Positions 40,705 to 51,595 of a stretch of DNA of 64,000 nucleotides are shown here, piece by piece. Under the pieces are notes generated by a model. The model did not search any database, was not told where the DNA came from, and saw only the letters and a program-made list of their open reading frames with translations. The position numbers and the translations under genes were made by a program. This stretch comes from Symbiodinium natans (lineage: Eukaryota > Sar > Dinophyceae > Suessiales > Symbiodiniaceae), in NCBI GenBank assembly GCA_905221605.1, contig CAJNDS010002150.1, positions 379,985 through 443,984 of the forward strand. Reading direction: 5' to 3'. How positions within the stretch are numbered: position 1 is the stretch's first letter; the number at the start of each line of letters is the position of its first letter.

Positions 40705-41514
40705 CTCAGGAGAAAATGAGGGTGCAAAGCACCCCCAGCTTGGCTATTGGCACCTGGCTTTATACGGTTTTGGGCTTAGGGTGCGGAGTGTAGGGCAAAC
40801 TAAGGCGTATAGGGCTTACAGCACAGAACCGCAGAGTAAGATGCAGACACAGGGGCCAGAATCACGTCAAACCTCGGCCATCATGGTGGTGAGGCTTCAG
40901 TGTCTTTAGGGCTTTGGGGTTCAGGTGCTTAGGGAATAAGCACGAGAGAAGAGGACTGAAGTGTGAGACGAGGGAATGTTGCTCTCGATGTTTCGGGTCG
41001 CGAGTCCAGGGTTGCAGGGCTCTCACCACCCTACACCCTAAACCCTATAAAGGAAAGTCTCGTCGATTGGAGCTCAGCAGAGACATCCCGCTTTTAGGGC
41101 TTAGGTTTGAATTCTGGCTTTAAGGCCCCAGAAGAGTCTCACGTTAAACGCCCTTTATCTAAAGGAACCCTAAGAGTGGTGTACATAACCATAAACCTCA
41201 AACTCTACTTGGAGGGCGCATAATGAGAAGTGGTTAGACCTACCACCCAGTCGTCTGGGGCTACAACTTGCTACAACTGTCGTCATCCTGCTTATGGCCC
41301 TGCTACCCATGCACCTCCAAGTAAACTTGAACCCCCAAAAGTTCAAACGCGTAACGCTCTACAACCCGAAAAGCTCTAACGACCGGATTCCTCATAAACC
41401 CCAAAACCCGACCTTCCAAGCCTTCAAACCTCCTAAACTTAACCCTCAAACCCTCAACCCTTGCCCTGGAAACCCTAAACGCTAGTCAAACCCCAGCAGT
41501 GCCAGGTGACGTAC
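40705..41514. other. No firm gene; family III foldback inside
   Basis: Unique DNA, sparse heptamers, foldback at 41206-41324. Frames at 40914-41123 and 41294-41485 are repeat-rich. Confidence 0.35.
41206..41324. mobile_element. Foldback element, family III, diverged
   Basis: TACTTGGAGGGCGCATAATG at the left and GCTACCCATGCACCTCCAAG at the right. Confidence 0.6.
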
Positions 41515-41580
41515 CCTGCGGCTCCTTCCCCCATGCCAGCTCAGCTACCGCTAGCGCCCTTGGCCGAAGCAGCGCAAAGA
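41515..41580 (-). CDS. Putative exon
   Basis: 66 nt, phase 1-1, AAAAG acceptor, CAGG/GTACGT donor, FALLRPRALAVAELAWG. Confidence 0.5.
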
Positions 41581-41899
41581 CTTTTGGGTTTAGGGTCTAG
41601 GGTTTAGGGTTGTTTTAGGGCTTAGGGTTGTTTGGGGTTGAGGCCGTAGAGTTGTTTAGGGTCTACGGCTTTGGATTTTGGGGTTTCATGGTCGCTCATT
41701 GACCGCGCTTGCAGGGTATGAGGGCACGAGCACCGACAGGTAACATGATGAGAGAACTGCCTGGCATAGGGATTCGGAAGGGTCTAGCTCTCAGATTCAA
41801 GGTCTCTGCCGCAAGCAAAGCGAAGGGGCTTTGATTCCGGGTAGCTGATAATGTTGAGTTCAGTTCGTCCCCAAAGTCAAAGCCTGAACCCTAAACCCT

Positions 41900-42085
41900 A
41901 ATCTAAGCCCTAAGCCCTAAGCCCTAAGCCCTAAGCCCTAAGCCCTAAGCCCTAAGCCCTAAGCCCTAAGCCCTAAGCCCCAAGCCCTAAGCCCGACCCG
42001 AAGCCCTAAGCCCTAAGCCCTCAGCCCTAAGCCCTAAGCCCTAAGCCCTAAACCCTAAACCCTAAACCCTAAACCCTCACCCTAC
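41900..42085. repeat. CCCTAAG variant array
   Basis: More than 20 units, most reading CCCTAAG instead of CCCTAAA, then switching back to CCCTAAA at the right end. Confidence 0.95.
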
Positions 42086-42129
42086 ACCCTAAGCCCTAGA
42101 AAACATCCGGGAAACTTCCGACCATTGAC

Positions 42130-42191
42130 CAAGCGCCGCACGGGTTCTCCGACGCCTCACGCTGGAGTTGGGATGCCACCGCTCCCCTGTC
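42130..42191 (-). CDS. Putative exon, helical with Cys
   Basis: TGGGAG acceptor, DRGAVASQLQREASENPCG, donor GTCAAT. Confidence 0.45.
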
Positions 42192-42556
42192 CTCCCAGGG
42201 TTTCCGAAGAAGTTTAGGTTTTGGGGCTTGGGGTCTTAGGGTTTAGGGTTGGCCTGCGCCTGCCTTGGGGTCTCTATGATCATAACACTGCGATAGTTCA
42301 AAGGGGTTCAAAACTTAGATCAACCGCACATGAGCCGATTTAGTGGGATACTTCGACCCCCAAAAAAGGCGCTATATTATACATGTAGTACTGTACCCTA
42401 AACCTAGATAAACCATTTGGGAACTCCAAAAAACAGAACTAGGCAAGGCTGCAGATTTTTGCATCCAGACTCCACGCGAACCGGGTTTAGGCTCCAGGGG
42501 GGCATAGATTTCAACCATCGCCAACATGATTCCGAGTCGGAACTATATATGCTTTA

Positions 42557-42606
42557 GAACCCCTAAACCCTAAACCCTAAACCCTAAACCCTAAACCCTA
42601 AACCCC
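42557..42606. repeat. CCCTAAA array
   Basis: About seven units, left flank of the exon at 42628. Confidence 0.95.
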
Positions 42607-42627
42607 AAACCCCACAGCCCGTAAAAC

Positions 42628-42710
42628 CGCCCGCAGTCCCCGCAGTCGCTCCGTCAGCACGACGCCCGACGCGCCCGCGGAGAGCGCCGCCAGACCCACG
42701 CGCACCTCAT
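42628..42710 (-). CDS. Putative exon
   Basis: GCCCGCAG acceptor, GCG/GTTTTA donor, 83 nt, EVRVGLAALSAGASGVV then LTERLRGLRA. High GC3 and a single good frame. Flanked by CCCTAAA and TTTAGGG. Confidence 0.6.
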
Positions 42711-42740
42711 CTGCGGGCTTGGCCTTCTTGGGTTGCTAGG

Positions 42741-42820
42741 GCTTAGGGTTTAGCGTTTAGGGTTTAGGGTTTAGGGTTTAGGGTTTAGGATTTAGGGTTT
42801 AGGGTTTAGGGTTTAGGGTT
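42741..42820. repeat. TTTAGGG array
   Basis: About 11 units. Confidence 0.95.
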
Positions 42821-43290
42821 TTTGGCTTCTCGGGTTGGTAGGGCTTAGGGTCTACAGGACTTCCTATAGGGTTTAAACGGCTTGTGGTGTTTCTGGGGTT
42901 TGTCCAGGTTATAGGGTCTACAGGGTTTACAGGGCTTGTAGGGTGTAGGGTCTCACGTGGTTTACAGGGTTTACGGGTTTTTGTCATGGGATGTTGGGGA
43001 GGTAGTCTGAATCAGGGCCGCTTCTGGAGGATCCTAAACGTTTCTTGTTCTGGTCCAAGGGGAACCCAACAAAGGCCCCACGCTCTAAACCTACAGCCAG
43101 AATGATCTGATTTATAGTCCACGCTTGAAACCCTAAACCCTAAACACTAAACCCAAAACCCGACACCGTTTATTGGGGATTTCGGTTGAAGGCTTGCGAT
43201 TGGACACTGAGGAAACACCTAAGCCCTGTAAACCCTGAGCCCATACACTCGAACCCTAAACCCTAAACCCTAAACCCTAAACCCGAAACC
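42821..43290. other. No gene seen
   Basis: Degenerate heptamers (GGGTTTACAGGG words at 42900-42990) and a CCCTAAA block at 43251-43290. Confidence 0.45.
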
Positions 43291-43374
43291 CTAAATGCCC
43301 CAAGAATCCTTCAAGTAGATCCTAAGGTGCCGACGTTCCCAGATCCCAACTCGAGCACAGAACGCGACTGAAGC
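43291..43374 (-). CDS. Putative exon, ends in TAG
   Basis: Strong acceptor TGTCTGCTGCGCCAG, ASVAFCARVGIWERRHL then RIYLKDSWGI, TAG at the array. A donor GTCGGC inside is possible. Confidence 0.45.
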   Translation of the reverse strand, partial: ASVAFCARVGIWERRHLRIYLKDSWGI

Positions 43375-43492
43375 CTGGCGCAGCAGACAAGGATTCAGGG
43401 AGTTTAGGGGTTTAGGGCTGATAACAGTTTATAATGAATCGGGGCTTAGGGTTTAGGGTTTAGGGTTCAGGGTTTAGGGTTTATACTGAAAT

Positions 43493-43750
43493 CTAGAATA
43501 CCTTTACGGGGGAATGTACATAGGGGATGCCAGTGTCGTCCCATCTTTCGGCCCGAACCAGCATTGTTCGGCTGCGCTGGTGTCTGGGATGCCCTGATTT
43601 CGCGACACGCGGTAGGGGTTGAGGAACCCTCAACTCTAAAGCCAAAACGCGGTATTCAATTTGGGCTTGAGATGTAGGAATTAGGGCTTCGAGTCGTGCG
43701 CTCGCGATGGGACCAAGGAATTGGTGCGTGGTCCTCGTTTCCCAACACAA
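43493..43750 (-). CDS. Minus ORF of 85 codons, probably part exon
   Basis: Pieces FLGPIASARLEALIPTS and AQIEYRVLALELRVPQ are protein-like. A GAAACGAG acceptor at 43741 and a donor GTTCCTC near 43629 would make a ~110-nt exon. Confidence 0.4.
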   Translation of the reverse strand: MCWETRTTHQFLGPIASARLEALIPTSQAQIEYRVLALELRVPQPLPRVAKSGHPRHQRSRTMLVRAERWDDTGIPYVHSPVKVF

Positions 43751-44069
43751 ACCCTACAAGCCCTGAAGCAGGGAAGACTCATGAGCGAGCACCCCGCAGA
43801 AGTTCCTAAAAGTACCTACGCCTGCCAGCAAAACTTCTGAACTCTACCTATAGGACTCAGGGTGAGTTTGACAGGACCTACAAGAGCAGACCCTTAGCCC
43901 ACAATGAAAACGAAGGGAATACTTGCTCTTAAGAGCCTCCTCTCTCTGGGTAGTTGCCAAAAAGTAGCTCTTGCTAACAAGGCCTGAATGAAACCTTCAG
44001 AGTGTACCTCATTGGTGCATTGCGAATTTTACTCCCACGGGTCAGCTTCTTCTGCAGTGCCCTAACCCT
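43751..44069. other. No gene seen
   Basis: Unique AT-balanced DNA. Confidence 0.4.
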
Positions 44070-44232
44070 AAAGCCTAAACCCTAAACCCTAAACCGAGCC
44101 TAAACCCTAAACCCTAAACCCTAAACCCTAAACCCTAAACCCTAAACCCTAAACCCTAAACCCTAAACCCTAAACCCTAAACCCTAAACCCTGAACCCTG
44201 AACCCTAACCCTAAACCCTGAACCCTGAACCC
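44070..44232. repeat. CCCTAAA array, ~160 bp
   Basis: About 22 units, last few CCCTGAA. Confidence 0.95.
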
Positions 44233-44248
44233 GGAATCATCAACTCAC

Positions 44249-44299
44249 TCCTTCCCGCCTGCGCCCAATCTCGGGACAGCTGAGTGCTAAAGCCAACGC
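44249..44299 (-). CDS. Putative exon
   Basis: 51 nt, 17 codons, phase 0-0, TAGTTTGCAAG acceptor and a consensus GTGAGT donor, ALALALSCPEIGRRREG. Confidence 0.55.
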
Positions 44300-44845
44300 C
44301 TTGCAAACTAAGCGAAGGACGGCTTTCCCGGGTTGCCTTTTGCTTTTGAGCTAGGCGATAGGATTAGGGGAATGTTGGGGATGTAGACCCTCTGAATAAG
44401 GTCCCTGTGTAAGAGAGCCAGAAGAGGGTTCAGAAGGGTTCCCTTTTAAGGCAGGGTCCCCCTTATCCTACCTAGGATGAGCACAGGGTTTAGGGTCTAT
44501 AGGGCCTAGGTTCAAGGCTGCTGGCTGCACTCCAGGGTAAGGTGTAAGTAGCCCCCGGCACGCAGCTAGGGTTTCGGGCTTAGGGTGCGCGCTGGGTCAG
44601 CCTCAGTTACACACGATGAGCCGCCCTCTAGACCTCTGCCACCGAACGCCCTGACGAGACAGCAATGAGCCCAACATATCGAGGCCCAGAGCCCCTGGAA
44701 GCTCAAAAACCGCTGACAAAGCCAAACCTCCCTGAAAAAAAAAAGTCATGTACTTCAATCATCCCCACTCTACAGCTATAGCCGATGTGGGAGCGATCCG
44801 GTACTTAAGGAGTCTTCGCCGCAGGGAGCAACTTCTAAACCTTAC

Positions 44846-44895
44846 ATCCTTATCATGAGCTAGCACGACTTGAAATGACTCTGACGAGGGTACGC
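44846..44895 (-). CDS. Putative exon
   Basis: CACTCTGGCAG acceptor, GAT/GTAAGG donor, VPSSESFQVVLAHDKD. Confidence 0.5.
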
Positions 44896-45282
44896 CTGCC
44901 AGAGTGCAAGAACCCGGTCGCAGACATCCGGATGTGTGTGTGTGTGCCATCCGATTTGCTCAACGCAGCCATCTTCTCTGAAAAGAAAAACACTTAATCT
45001 CACTTAAAGAACTGTTTTTATAGGGACTCACTGACCCCTACAAATGGGATCAATGAGGGCATCGGATTCATAGGTTTTCCAGGGCCCTAGGGTTTGTAGA
45101 GCTTATAGGCTTTGGGAGTTTAGGGTTTGTAGGGTTTAGGGTTTTGGGGTCTAGAGTCTAGGGCTAGGTAGGGTCTATACAGTTTATAGAAGGTTTAGGG
45201 CTTTCGGATTTAGGGTGTGGATCATCTAGGGTTGGCTTAGAACAGGGTACCCTTTTGGGGTTGGCCTACTAAAGTCTACAAG

Positions 45283-45344
45283 CTGTTAGTAGGGAATGGG
45301 GGAAGTAGGAACCTTTTATATCCCCATGCTCTATCTATCAATAT

Positions 45345-45403
<59 letters not shown>

Positions 45404-45496
45404 CACATATACATATGCATATACATATATATGTACATCATTTAAGGCTTCTATTTTGGGTACATAATCCCTCATTCCCTGCTAGGAACCAGCAGG
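45283..45496. mobile_element. Family II foldback with microsatellite inside
   Basis: CTGTTAGTAGGGAATGGGGG at the left, CCTCATTCCCTGCTAGGAAC at the right. A run of ACATAT/ACACAT hexamers (45347-45431) fills the loop. Confidence 0.7.
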
Positions 45497-46199
45497 TAGG
45501 GCACCACTCAGGGTCCGAGAGGGTCGATCCCCGGGCCTCCCCTGCTGGCCAGGGATGAGATCCAGTTCCGTCGACTCCTGGGTGGGGTGTGGGTTTTAGG
45601 GTTTAGGGTTTAGGGTTTAGGGTTTAGGGTTTAGGGCTTAGGGCTTAGGGCTTAGGGCTTGGGGTTAAGGGTTTAGGGTTTCGGGCATAGGGTATCTAGA
45701 GGGCTATGAGGGGACTTATCAGGCCTAGAAGGTCTTCAGGATGTTTTCCGCCGAGGCTTTCCGCTTCGCTCAGGATCTTTCGAGGTTTTTCGGGGTTTTC
45801 GGGTCCAGGGCTTTCGGGTCCTGTGGGGTTCTTGGGCCTGCAGGGGCATAGAAGCTTTGAGGGCCGAGGATTCAGGAACAAGGTTCCGGCCCGAGAGCCG
45901 CACGGCTTTTTGGTGTAGTGTTTTGGTCAGAACGCTCAGGTTCTTGCTGGCTGCGTTTCCAAGTAAAGTGTTATCAGTATATAGTACCCAAAACGGTTCC
46001 ACCGTGAGTTGAAAGGCTCAGGGCTTCAGAGCAGCAGGGCCCCAGAGGTTTGGCAGGCCGAAGGTTTGAGGGTTTCGCGGGGAAACGCCTGAACACTAAC
46101 CTTCCAAAGTTTTAGGGCTTAGGGTTTTAGGGTTTAGACCCTATAAGCCCCAAAAGTCTGAGCCCCAAAACCCTAAACCGGCTCAATGCGCAAAGCCAC
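45497..46199. other. No firm gene
   Basis: Island 45540-45583 has an acceptor and donor on plus (DEIQFRRLLG) and an acceptor on minus (ESTELDLIPGQQ). TTTAGGG/GCTTAGG array at 45595-45690. Open frames 45696-46002 have no boundaries. Confidence 0.35.
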
Positions 46200-46236
46200 C
46201 ATCCTCCACGCAGGGATCGCCCTCGCTGCTCTCCTC
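46200..46236 (-). CDS. Putative micro-exon, acidic
   Basis: CGCCCCTCCAG acceptor, EESSEGDPCVED, GATG/GTGGCT donor. Confidence 0.5.
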
Positions 46237-46437
46237 CTGGAGGGGCGTTTGGGCTGAGGGGCTTCGGAGTAAGGCAGGAGGGCCTAAACCCTAAACCCTA
46301 AACCCTAAACCCTAAACCCTGGCAAAAAAGTATATACTTTATGGGAAGCCCGGGAGCCCAAAGCCCGGTAAGAGCCGATGTCTCTGCAAGTGAGGCAAGA
46401 TGATTAAACCCTAGATTATCGGATTTAGGGTTTAGGG

Positions 46438-46785
46438 CTATGCGACTTCAAGTGGGCTTGAGGATGTAAGTTTGGGGGGTTTCTTGCGTATCGGACAGTG
46501 ACTGTGCTGTCTGCCAGGTCGGCACGAATTACACCGTGTCTTGGGTTGCCTTAAAGCCGGAGCCCTTAACGCAAAGGCTTTGGATTCATGCGTGGCAGGG
46601 GTCTCTCCTTTACTTTCTGCCTGGGGAGAGATAGACCCGGAAACCCTCGACCCTGAAACGCAAGGGTAGGGGGCCAACCAAACTTTGGTCAACAACCCAC
46701 CCACATAGACCAGGGCTTCGGGTTCTTGGCCCTCTCCCTCCTCGCCGCCTTCTTCCATAGCGTGCCGGGGCAAGGCCACAGGCAA
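46438..46785 (-). CDS. Minus ORF of 115 codons
   Basis: Longest protein-like minus frame, almost free of telomere peptide: MEEGGEEGEGQEPEALVYV near the start and CNSCRPGRQHSHCPIRKKP near the end, the latter with metal-ligand-like Cys/His spacing. A donor (GTTGTT) after ALVYVGG may split it. Confidence 0.4.
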   Translation of the reverse strand: MPVALPRHAMEEGGEEGEGQEPEALVYVGGLLTKVWLAPYPCVSGSRVSGSISPQAESKGETPATHESKAFALRAPALRQPKTRCNSCRPGRQHSHCPIRKKPPKLTSSSPLEVA

Positions 46786-46811
46786 TGTGAAGGGGGCGGT
46801 CCGATTGTTTG

Positions 46812-46908
46812 AGGGTTTAGGGTTTAGGGGTTAGGGGTTAGGGGTTAGGGTTTAGGGTTTAGGGTTTAGGGTTTAGGGTGTAGGGTGTAGGGTTTAGGGT
46901 TTAGGGTA
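46812..46908. repeat. TTTAGGG array with GGTTAGGG units
   Basis: About 13 units. Confidence 0.9.
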
Positions 46909-47176
46909 CTTCCCAAAAGGACCCGACCGCATGGGACCTTGATAGCCACCGTGAACCCTAACCCTGATCCTTTAAACTCCAATCCACCTGAGTCGGTTGT
47001 TTACATGTAGGGGCTCGCGAGCGCAGGCTTTGGGACTTTTGTTTTTAGGGGCAGACGTCGAAACCAGGTTGGCGGGTTAAGGGTTCTAAGGGGTGCAGAG
47101 TGAGCCGAGTTGGGCTTCTAGGTTCGACACACATATACCTACATAACATGACAGCGTTTGTAGGTATATCTATATG

Positions 47177-47177
<1 letters not shown>

Positions 47178-47211
<34 letters not shown>
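47178..47211. repeat. (AT)n microsatellite
   Basis: About 17 dinucleotides in a wider AT-rich patch to 47280. Confidence 0.95.
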
Positions 47212-47216
<5 letters not shown>

Positions 47217-47279
47217 CAATATATCTGTGTATATATATACACACCTATATACATAACGTGCATGTGTATATAGCTATAC

Positions 47280-47528
47280 ATGGCAGCACACATTGTAGGC
47301 TGCGACGTACGCGCGACGGCGACCACTACATGCAAACCATGCCAGTCGGACGACCGCGGGGAGGCCCAGGCACCCCTGGCCGACTCGTTCGGGGCTGAAG
47401 GCTTTCAGAGCTTACAGTTGTGCTGCTTTGAAGAGTTTGATGATCCTTTGTCTTTTTGGACAACTGCATGTGAAACATCACCAAGATCCATGCAGTCCAG
47501 GGCTTTGCACCAAGTGGGGATGGATTAA
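47280..47528 (+). CDS. Plus ORF of 82 codons
   Basis: Pieces LADSFGAEGFQSLQLCC and FEEFDDPLSFWTTACE are protein-like and repeat-free. No clear splice or start context. Confidence 0.28.
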   Translation: MAAHIVGCDVRATATTTCKPCQSDDRGEAQAPLADSFGAEGFQSLQLCCFEEFDDPLSFWTTACETSPRSMQSRALHQVGMD

Positions 47529-47900
47529 TGGAACCTCGACAAGGGTTAATGATAATGATCCTTATTTGCATATGGAGAACAACGAGCCCAACCCTCAGCC
47601 CTAAACCCGAGAAACCCTAAACCCTGCAATCCTCCAATCTGGGACAAGTTTGTTGTGAATCCTCTCAAACCTGAGACCGAAAATAACTTGCCCCCTCCCC
47701 CCGGCACCCCTGAAGCCTCCGAATTCATCAGGTCCTTAAGGGGGGGGGGGGGGGGGGCGTTCTCAGGTGAGCGAGGGAGGTTGGGCTTAGGCTCCGGGCT
47801 CAGGTGCCTAAAGAACCATGAAAGGGGGTCAAGGGTACTTGTGTTCCGGGACTAAAGGCGAAACCCTGAGGAGATTCCCCGACGCCTTGAGGGGCCGGAC

Positions 47901-47940
47901 CCTGCTGCAAGTGTTGGGCCAGGTCGGCAGCAGAAAGCAC
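47901..47940 (-). CDS. Putative exon, coiled coil
   Basis: CCTGCTGAG acceptor, VLSAADLAQHLQQ, donor GTCCGG. Confidence 0.5.
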
Positions 47941-48716
47941 CTCAGCAGGGTGAAACTGAACCTTCAACCCTTGAGGAGGTGTTTCGGGTTTAGGGTTTAG
48001 GGTTTTGGGGGGGGGGGGGGGGGGGGGGGGCTGCAGTGCACATTGCCCTGATCCCTCACCTGCTGCTGTGCTCGCAACTACTAAATCTGGGAGTACCTGA
48101 GACTAAACTTGAGACAAACCTTTGCATTGTCGAAAGCCCTAAAACCCTAAAGAAGGCCTCTTCAGAAAGGAGACGGAACATCGAGCGTCTAAACGGCTCC
48201 CTACTTGTGAGGGAGGCATAAACCCCACCGAGCCCCTGCTGCTGAGGGCGGCGCGGGAAGCCTACAGACAAACCCTAAAGCCCTAAACCCTTTGGCCCCA
48301 ACTACAGCACCCTGGAGACCTCCAACCCTTCCCCCTAATGCAACCACCCCCCCCCCCCCCGTCCCCTAACTTAAAAAAAGTACGTTCGCAGGACTCCCCC
48401 CCCCCCCGCCCTCTCCCGAAATCCAGCGCGGTGCTGAAACTGTTTGAGAAGTAGGAGCTCGCACACGGATTACATATCAACGCATCATGCTACCGACCGA
48501 AGTAAACCTAAGCCCTGGACCCTGAACCCTTGGATTCCCAGAAACTCCATCTTGTCTCATACCTCTGAACTAGTTCATTGTTGGGATAGTATGAAAAACG
48601 TGAAAAATGCGTCTATTCCTTATTGAGTTTAAGTACCCTCAAACATGTAACAAACTACCCCACTATGACAAAGTGAACCAATATGGTTTAGGGTGCTCAG
48701 GGTGTTTAGGCCGTAC
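47941..48716. other. No firm gene
   Basis: G run at 48007-48030 and C runs at 48345-48361 and 48398-48406. Small frames on both strands unresolved. Confidence 0.35.
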
Positions 48717-48784
48717 AGGCTCTGCCTCCTGGGACAGAACACGTCGCAAGCCGGCAAGGGGCAGGAATCACGTTGCTCGACGAT
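48717..48784 (-). CDS. Putative exon, Cys-rich
   Basis: GAGTATAG acceptor, IVEQRDSCPLPACDVFC then PRRQS, donor GTACGG. C-x4-C-x3-C; a Cys module amid the coiled-coil exons. Confidence 0.5.
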
Positions 48785-48826
48785 CTATACTCCAAGAACC
48801 ACCCCCCCCCCCTTCGCCCTAAACCA

Positions 48827-48890
48827 CAAACCCTAAACCCTAAACCCTAAACCCTAAACCCTAAACCCTAAACCCTAAACCCTAAACCCC
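48827..48890. repeat. CCCTAAA array
   Basis: About nine units. Confidence 0.95.
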
Positions 48891-49213
48891 TTCAAACCTC
48901 AGCACGGAGCTCCAGACATCCAACGATAGCCGCCCCAAACTCACAACCAGCGACTCAACCCGGAATGAAACTCCAAGCCTCCTGACGACCGGCTTCGCCT
49001 CAACAAAACTATCTGAAGGTTCAGAGGCAGTTCGATCTGAAAGTACCCCAAACAAGGTTGTTTGCCAACCAACAGTTGCTCTACTTCTAAGCCTATTTCT
49101 AGATGACCCTTAAAACCCTCTGAAGTACATTCCTGAATAAGATCCTCTGAAGCCCAGAAAAGGAAAAATATAGAACGTCCCAAGGGCCTACCGAGGGAAA
49201 AAAAAACCCAAAC

Positions 49214-49279
49214 CTTGGGGACCCCTGCTGCATCAGGCAACTGCTCCCCGGCCCGTGAGGCCCGGAGTGCTGCAACCTC
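49214..49279 (-). CDS. Putative exon, coiled coil
   Basis: 66 nt, 22 codons, phase 0-0, TTTCCAG acceptor, EVAALRASRAGEQLPDAA, donor GTTTGG. Confidence 0.55.
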
Positions 49280-49415
49280 CTGGAAAAGTATTTTTTCAAG
49301 GTCGTGGGGTTTAGGGTTTAGGGTTTAGGGCTTTAGGGCTCTAGGGGTTAGGGTTTAGGGTTTTAGCACTACACGTGCATGAAACAAACCGCCGCCACCA
49401 ACAAGCAAACCTTAC

Positions 49416-49477
49416 CACGGGACCAGCCGCAAGATCTTCCCCCGGTCCTCTTCCAAATTCTGCCGCAGCTGTTGCTC
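49416..49477 (-). CDS. Putative exon, coiled coil
   Basis: TTGCTAAG acceptor, GTAAGG donor, EQQLRQNLEEDRGKILRL. Heptad-like Leu spacing with many Glu/Arg. Confidence 0.6.
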
Positions 49478-49784
49478 CTTAGCAAGGTGCAATCATGATG
49501 AAGTCCTGACTGGGCTGCCCAAACCGTCAAATCCCCAAACCCTAAACCCCAAGCTAGGGGAGCGTCAACCTCCACGACTCCAAAACCGAAGTCGCAGGGA
49601 TTATTTGAGGGATGGAAGAAACGTTGGGGAGGCGCCTGTATCATAAAGACACCGGCAGGGGGGGAATGCAAGAAAGACCTGTATGAGCCCAGAGAAGGGG
49701 AAGATGAGCCCCTTAGACCCTTTCGAGCCCTAAACCCTGATCCCTAAACCCTAAACCCTAAACCCTAAACCCTAAACCCTAAAC

Positions 49785-49895
49785 CCAAGCACGCCCGGGA
49801 GCCTCTTCGGGGCTTGAGGGGCTCAGCGAGTTTGCCCCCGCCTCCTGGAGCAGTAGCTGCAGCTGACTCGACCGCTGAAGCTCCGGCCGCAGCGC
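49785..49895 (-). CDS. Putative exon, coiled coil
   Basis: 111 nt, 37 codons, phase 0-0, GAAGAG acceptor, donor GTTTAGGG from the array. Pieces LRPELQRSSQLQLLLQEA and SPSSPEEAPGRAW. Confidence 0.5.
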
Positions 49896-49934
49896 CTCTT
49901 CACAGGGCTCGGGGGTTGAGAGGAGTTAGCGGGT

Positions 49935-50235
49935 TTTCGGGGGATTAAGGGGATTAAAGGGGTTCAGGGGTTGAGAGAGGTTAGCGGGTTTTAGGGGGAT
50001 TGAGGGGATCAAAGGGGTTCAGGGTTGAGAGGGGTGAAAGGGGTTAGGGGATTAAGGGGATTAAAGGGTTTAGGGGTTGAAGGGGATTCAAGGGGTTTAG
50101 GGGATTAAGGGGATTAAAGCGTTTAGCAGTTAAAGGGGATTAAAGGGGTTTAGGGGTTAAAGGGGATTAAAGGGTTTAGGGGTTAAAAGGAGTTAAAGGA
50201 GTTTAGGGGTTAAAAGAAATTAAGGGGGTTCATAT
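49935..50235. repeat. Degenerate AGGGGATTAA minisatellite
   Basis: About 300 bp of 10-13-bp units such as AGGGGATTAAAGGGGTT, strongly purine-rich on plus. No coding frame. Confidence 0.85.
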
Positions 50236-50689
50236 GGGGGCTTAGGTGTTTCGGTTCCGGTCGCTTCCTGTAGTTGAGGAATAATTAGATAGCTGAAGTC
50301 GTACAAAGCACGTCACGGTTAGTTAGAAGTAGCGTTCAAGGAATGGTATCTACAGTTGCAGTTTTACATAGGGTACCTATCATCCTACTTATCTTGCTGC
50401 ACGATACTAACATACACTAACCGTAAAGGCAGTTCAAAGACCCGACAGCATAGCTTAATAGTCGGGCCAAACCAGCCCAACGCCCTACACCCTAAACCCT
50501 AAACCCATGTTTCGATCGGCCAGCGCATTGTTATCGTTCGGGGCGCCTTTGGCTTGTAAACTGCTTGGGGGGCTTACAGGGGCGTTTCTTCTACTAGGTT
50601 CTCGCAAAAAAACAACTGCAGAGGGGGAGTTCAAGTAGCTTGTACTCACAGGACATTGGGCCTTTTCGGTCCTATGCCCTGAACCCTGG
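50236..50689. other. No gene seen
   Basis: Unique AT-balanced DNA with one short heptamer block. Confidence 0.4.
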
Positions 50690-50788
50690 TTCAGGGTTCA
50701 GGGTTCAGGGTTCAGGGTTCAGGGTTCAGGGCTCAGGGTTCAGGGTTTAGGGTTTAGGGTTTAGGGTTTAGGGTTTAGGGTTTAGGTT
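50690..50788. repeat. TTCAGGG array changing to TTTAGGG
   Basis: About eight TTCAGGG units, then six TTTAGGG. Confidence 0.95.
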
Positions 50789-51000
50789 TCAGCACGCAAG
50801 GGCTCCATGGAACTTGGGGTTCTTCCACAGTGGGCTGGCTTGACGTGCCTTGGTGAGGTTCTACAAGGGCTTTTCGGGCTCAGGACTTTAGAGTGTACAG
50901 GGTCTAAGGAATTCCAAACCAGGGTCGGAACAGCATCATTGCATCCTGACGAGAACACGCCTGCGAGCCCGAGTAGCAAGCGATGGATCTGGTGAAGTAC

Positions 51001-51058
51001 GGAACTTGTCTCCAGGCCCCCTCTCCCGGCCTGATCACGGGCCTCCAACTTCTCACAC
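51001..51058 (-). CDS. Putative exon, coiled coil
   Basis: AACAACAG acceptor, CEKLEARDQAGRGGLETSS, donor GTACTT (same word as the duplicated exons at 56073 and 57635). The frame stays open as VLHQIHRLLLGLAG. Confidence 0.5.
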
Positions 51059-51595
51059 CTGTTGTTGGTTCAGGCTCTGCGGCTTTTGGCGTTGGGGCTT
51101 CGGTTTGAGGCTAAGGGTGTGGTGCCCGGGTGCATTGACTAACAATGGGCCCCATGGAAGAAGGCAAGGGGCCTAAGCCATAAAGTGCCCAACAAAAGGG
51201 GAGTATGGGTGCATAGAGGTTTCAGATTTAGGTTCGATATGCTTGATTGGTTTGGGTTTAGGGGGGCCTTTTGCGCTTTCTTTTCTTTCTTGGGGGGGGG
51301 GGGGGGGGGGGGGCGGGCACGGGGAGAGGACATGGCTGTTGATGATTTGGATCGAAGCTTTACCAGGGCTTTTGAATGCTTTCGGGCTTCAGGATAAGCC
51401 TCAGAGTCACAATGCATGGGGTTCACCCGGCGTACAGCAGTATACTTAGGTAACTGGTAACGGTAATCCCCTAAACACTATAAACCCCTAACCCTAAACC
51501 CTAAACCCTAAAAGATGCTAAGAACTGCTGGCAAGGAAGGTTGTCGGTAGCAAGCGCCCCTAAAACCTGAAGCCCCTCCCTCGCAACTCAATGAC
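51059..51595. other. No firm gene
   Basis: G run at 51292-51313; frames around it are low complexity. Short CCCTAAA at 51490-51512. Confidence 0.4.
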
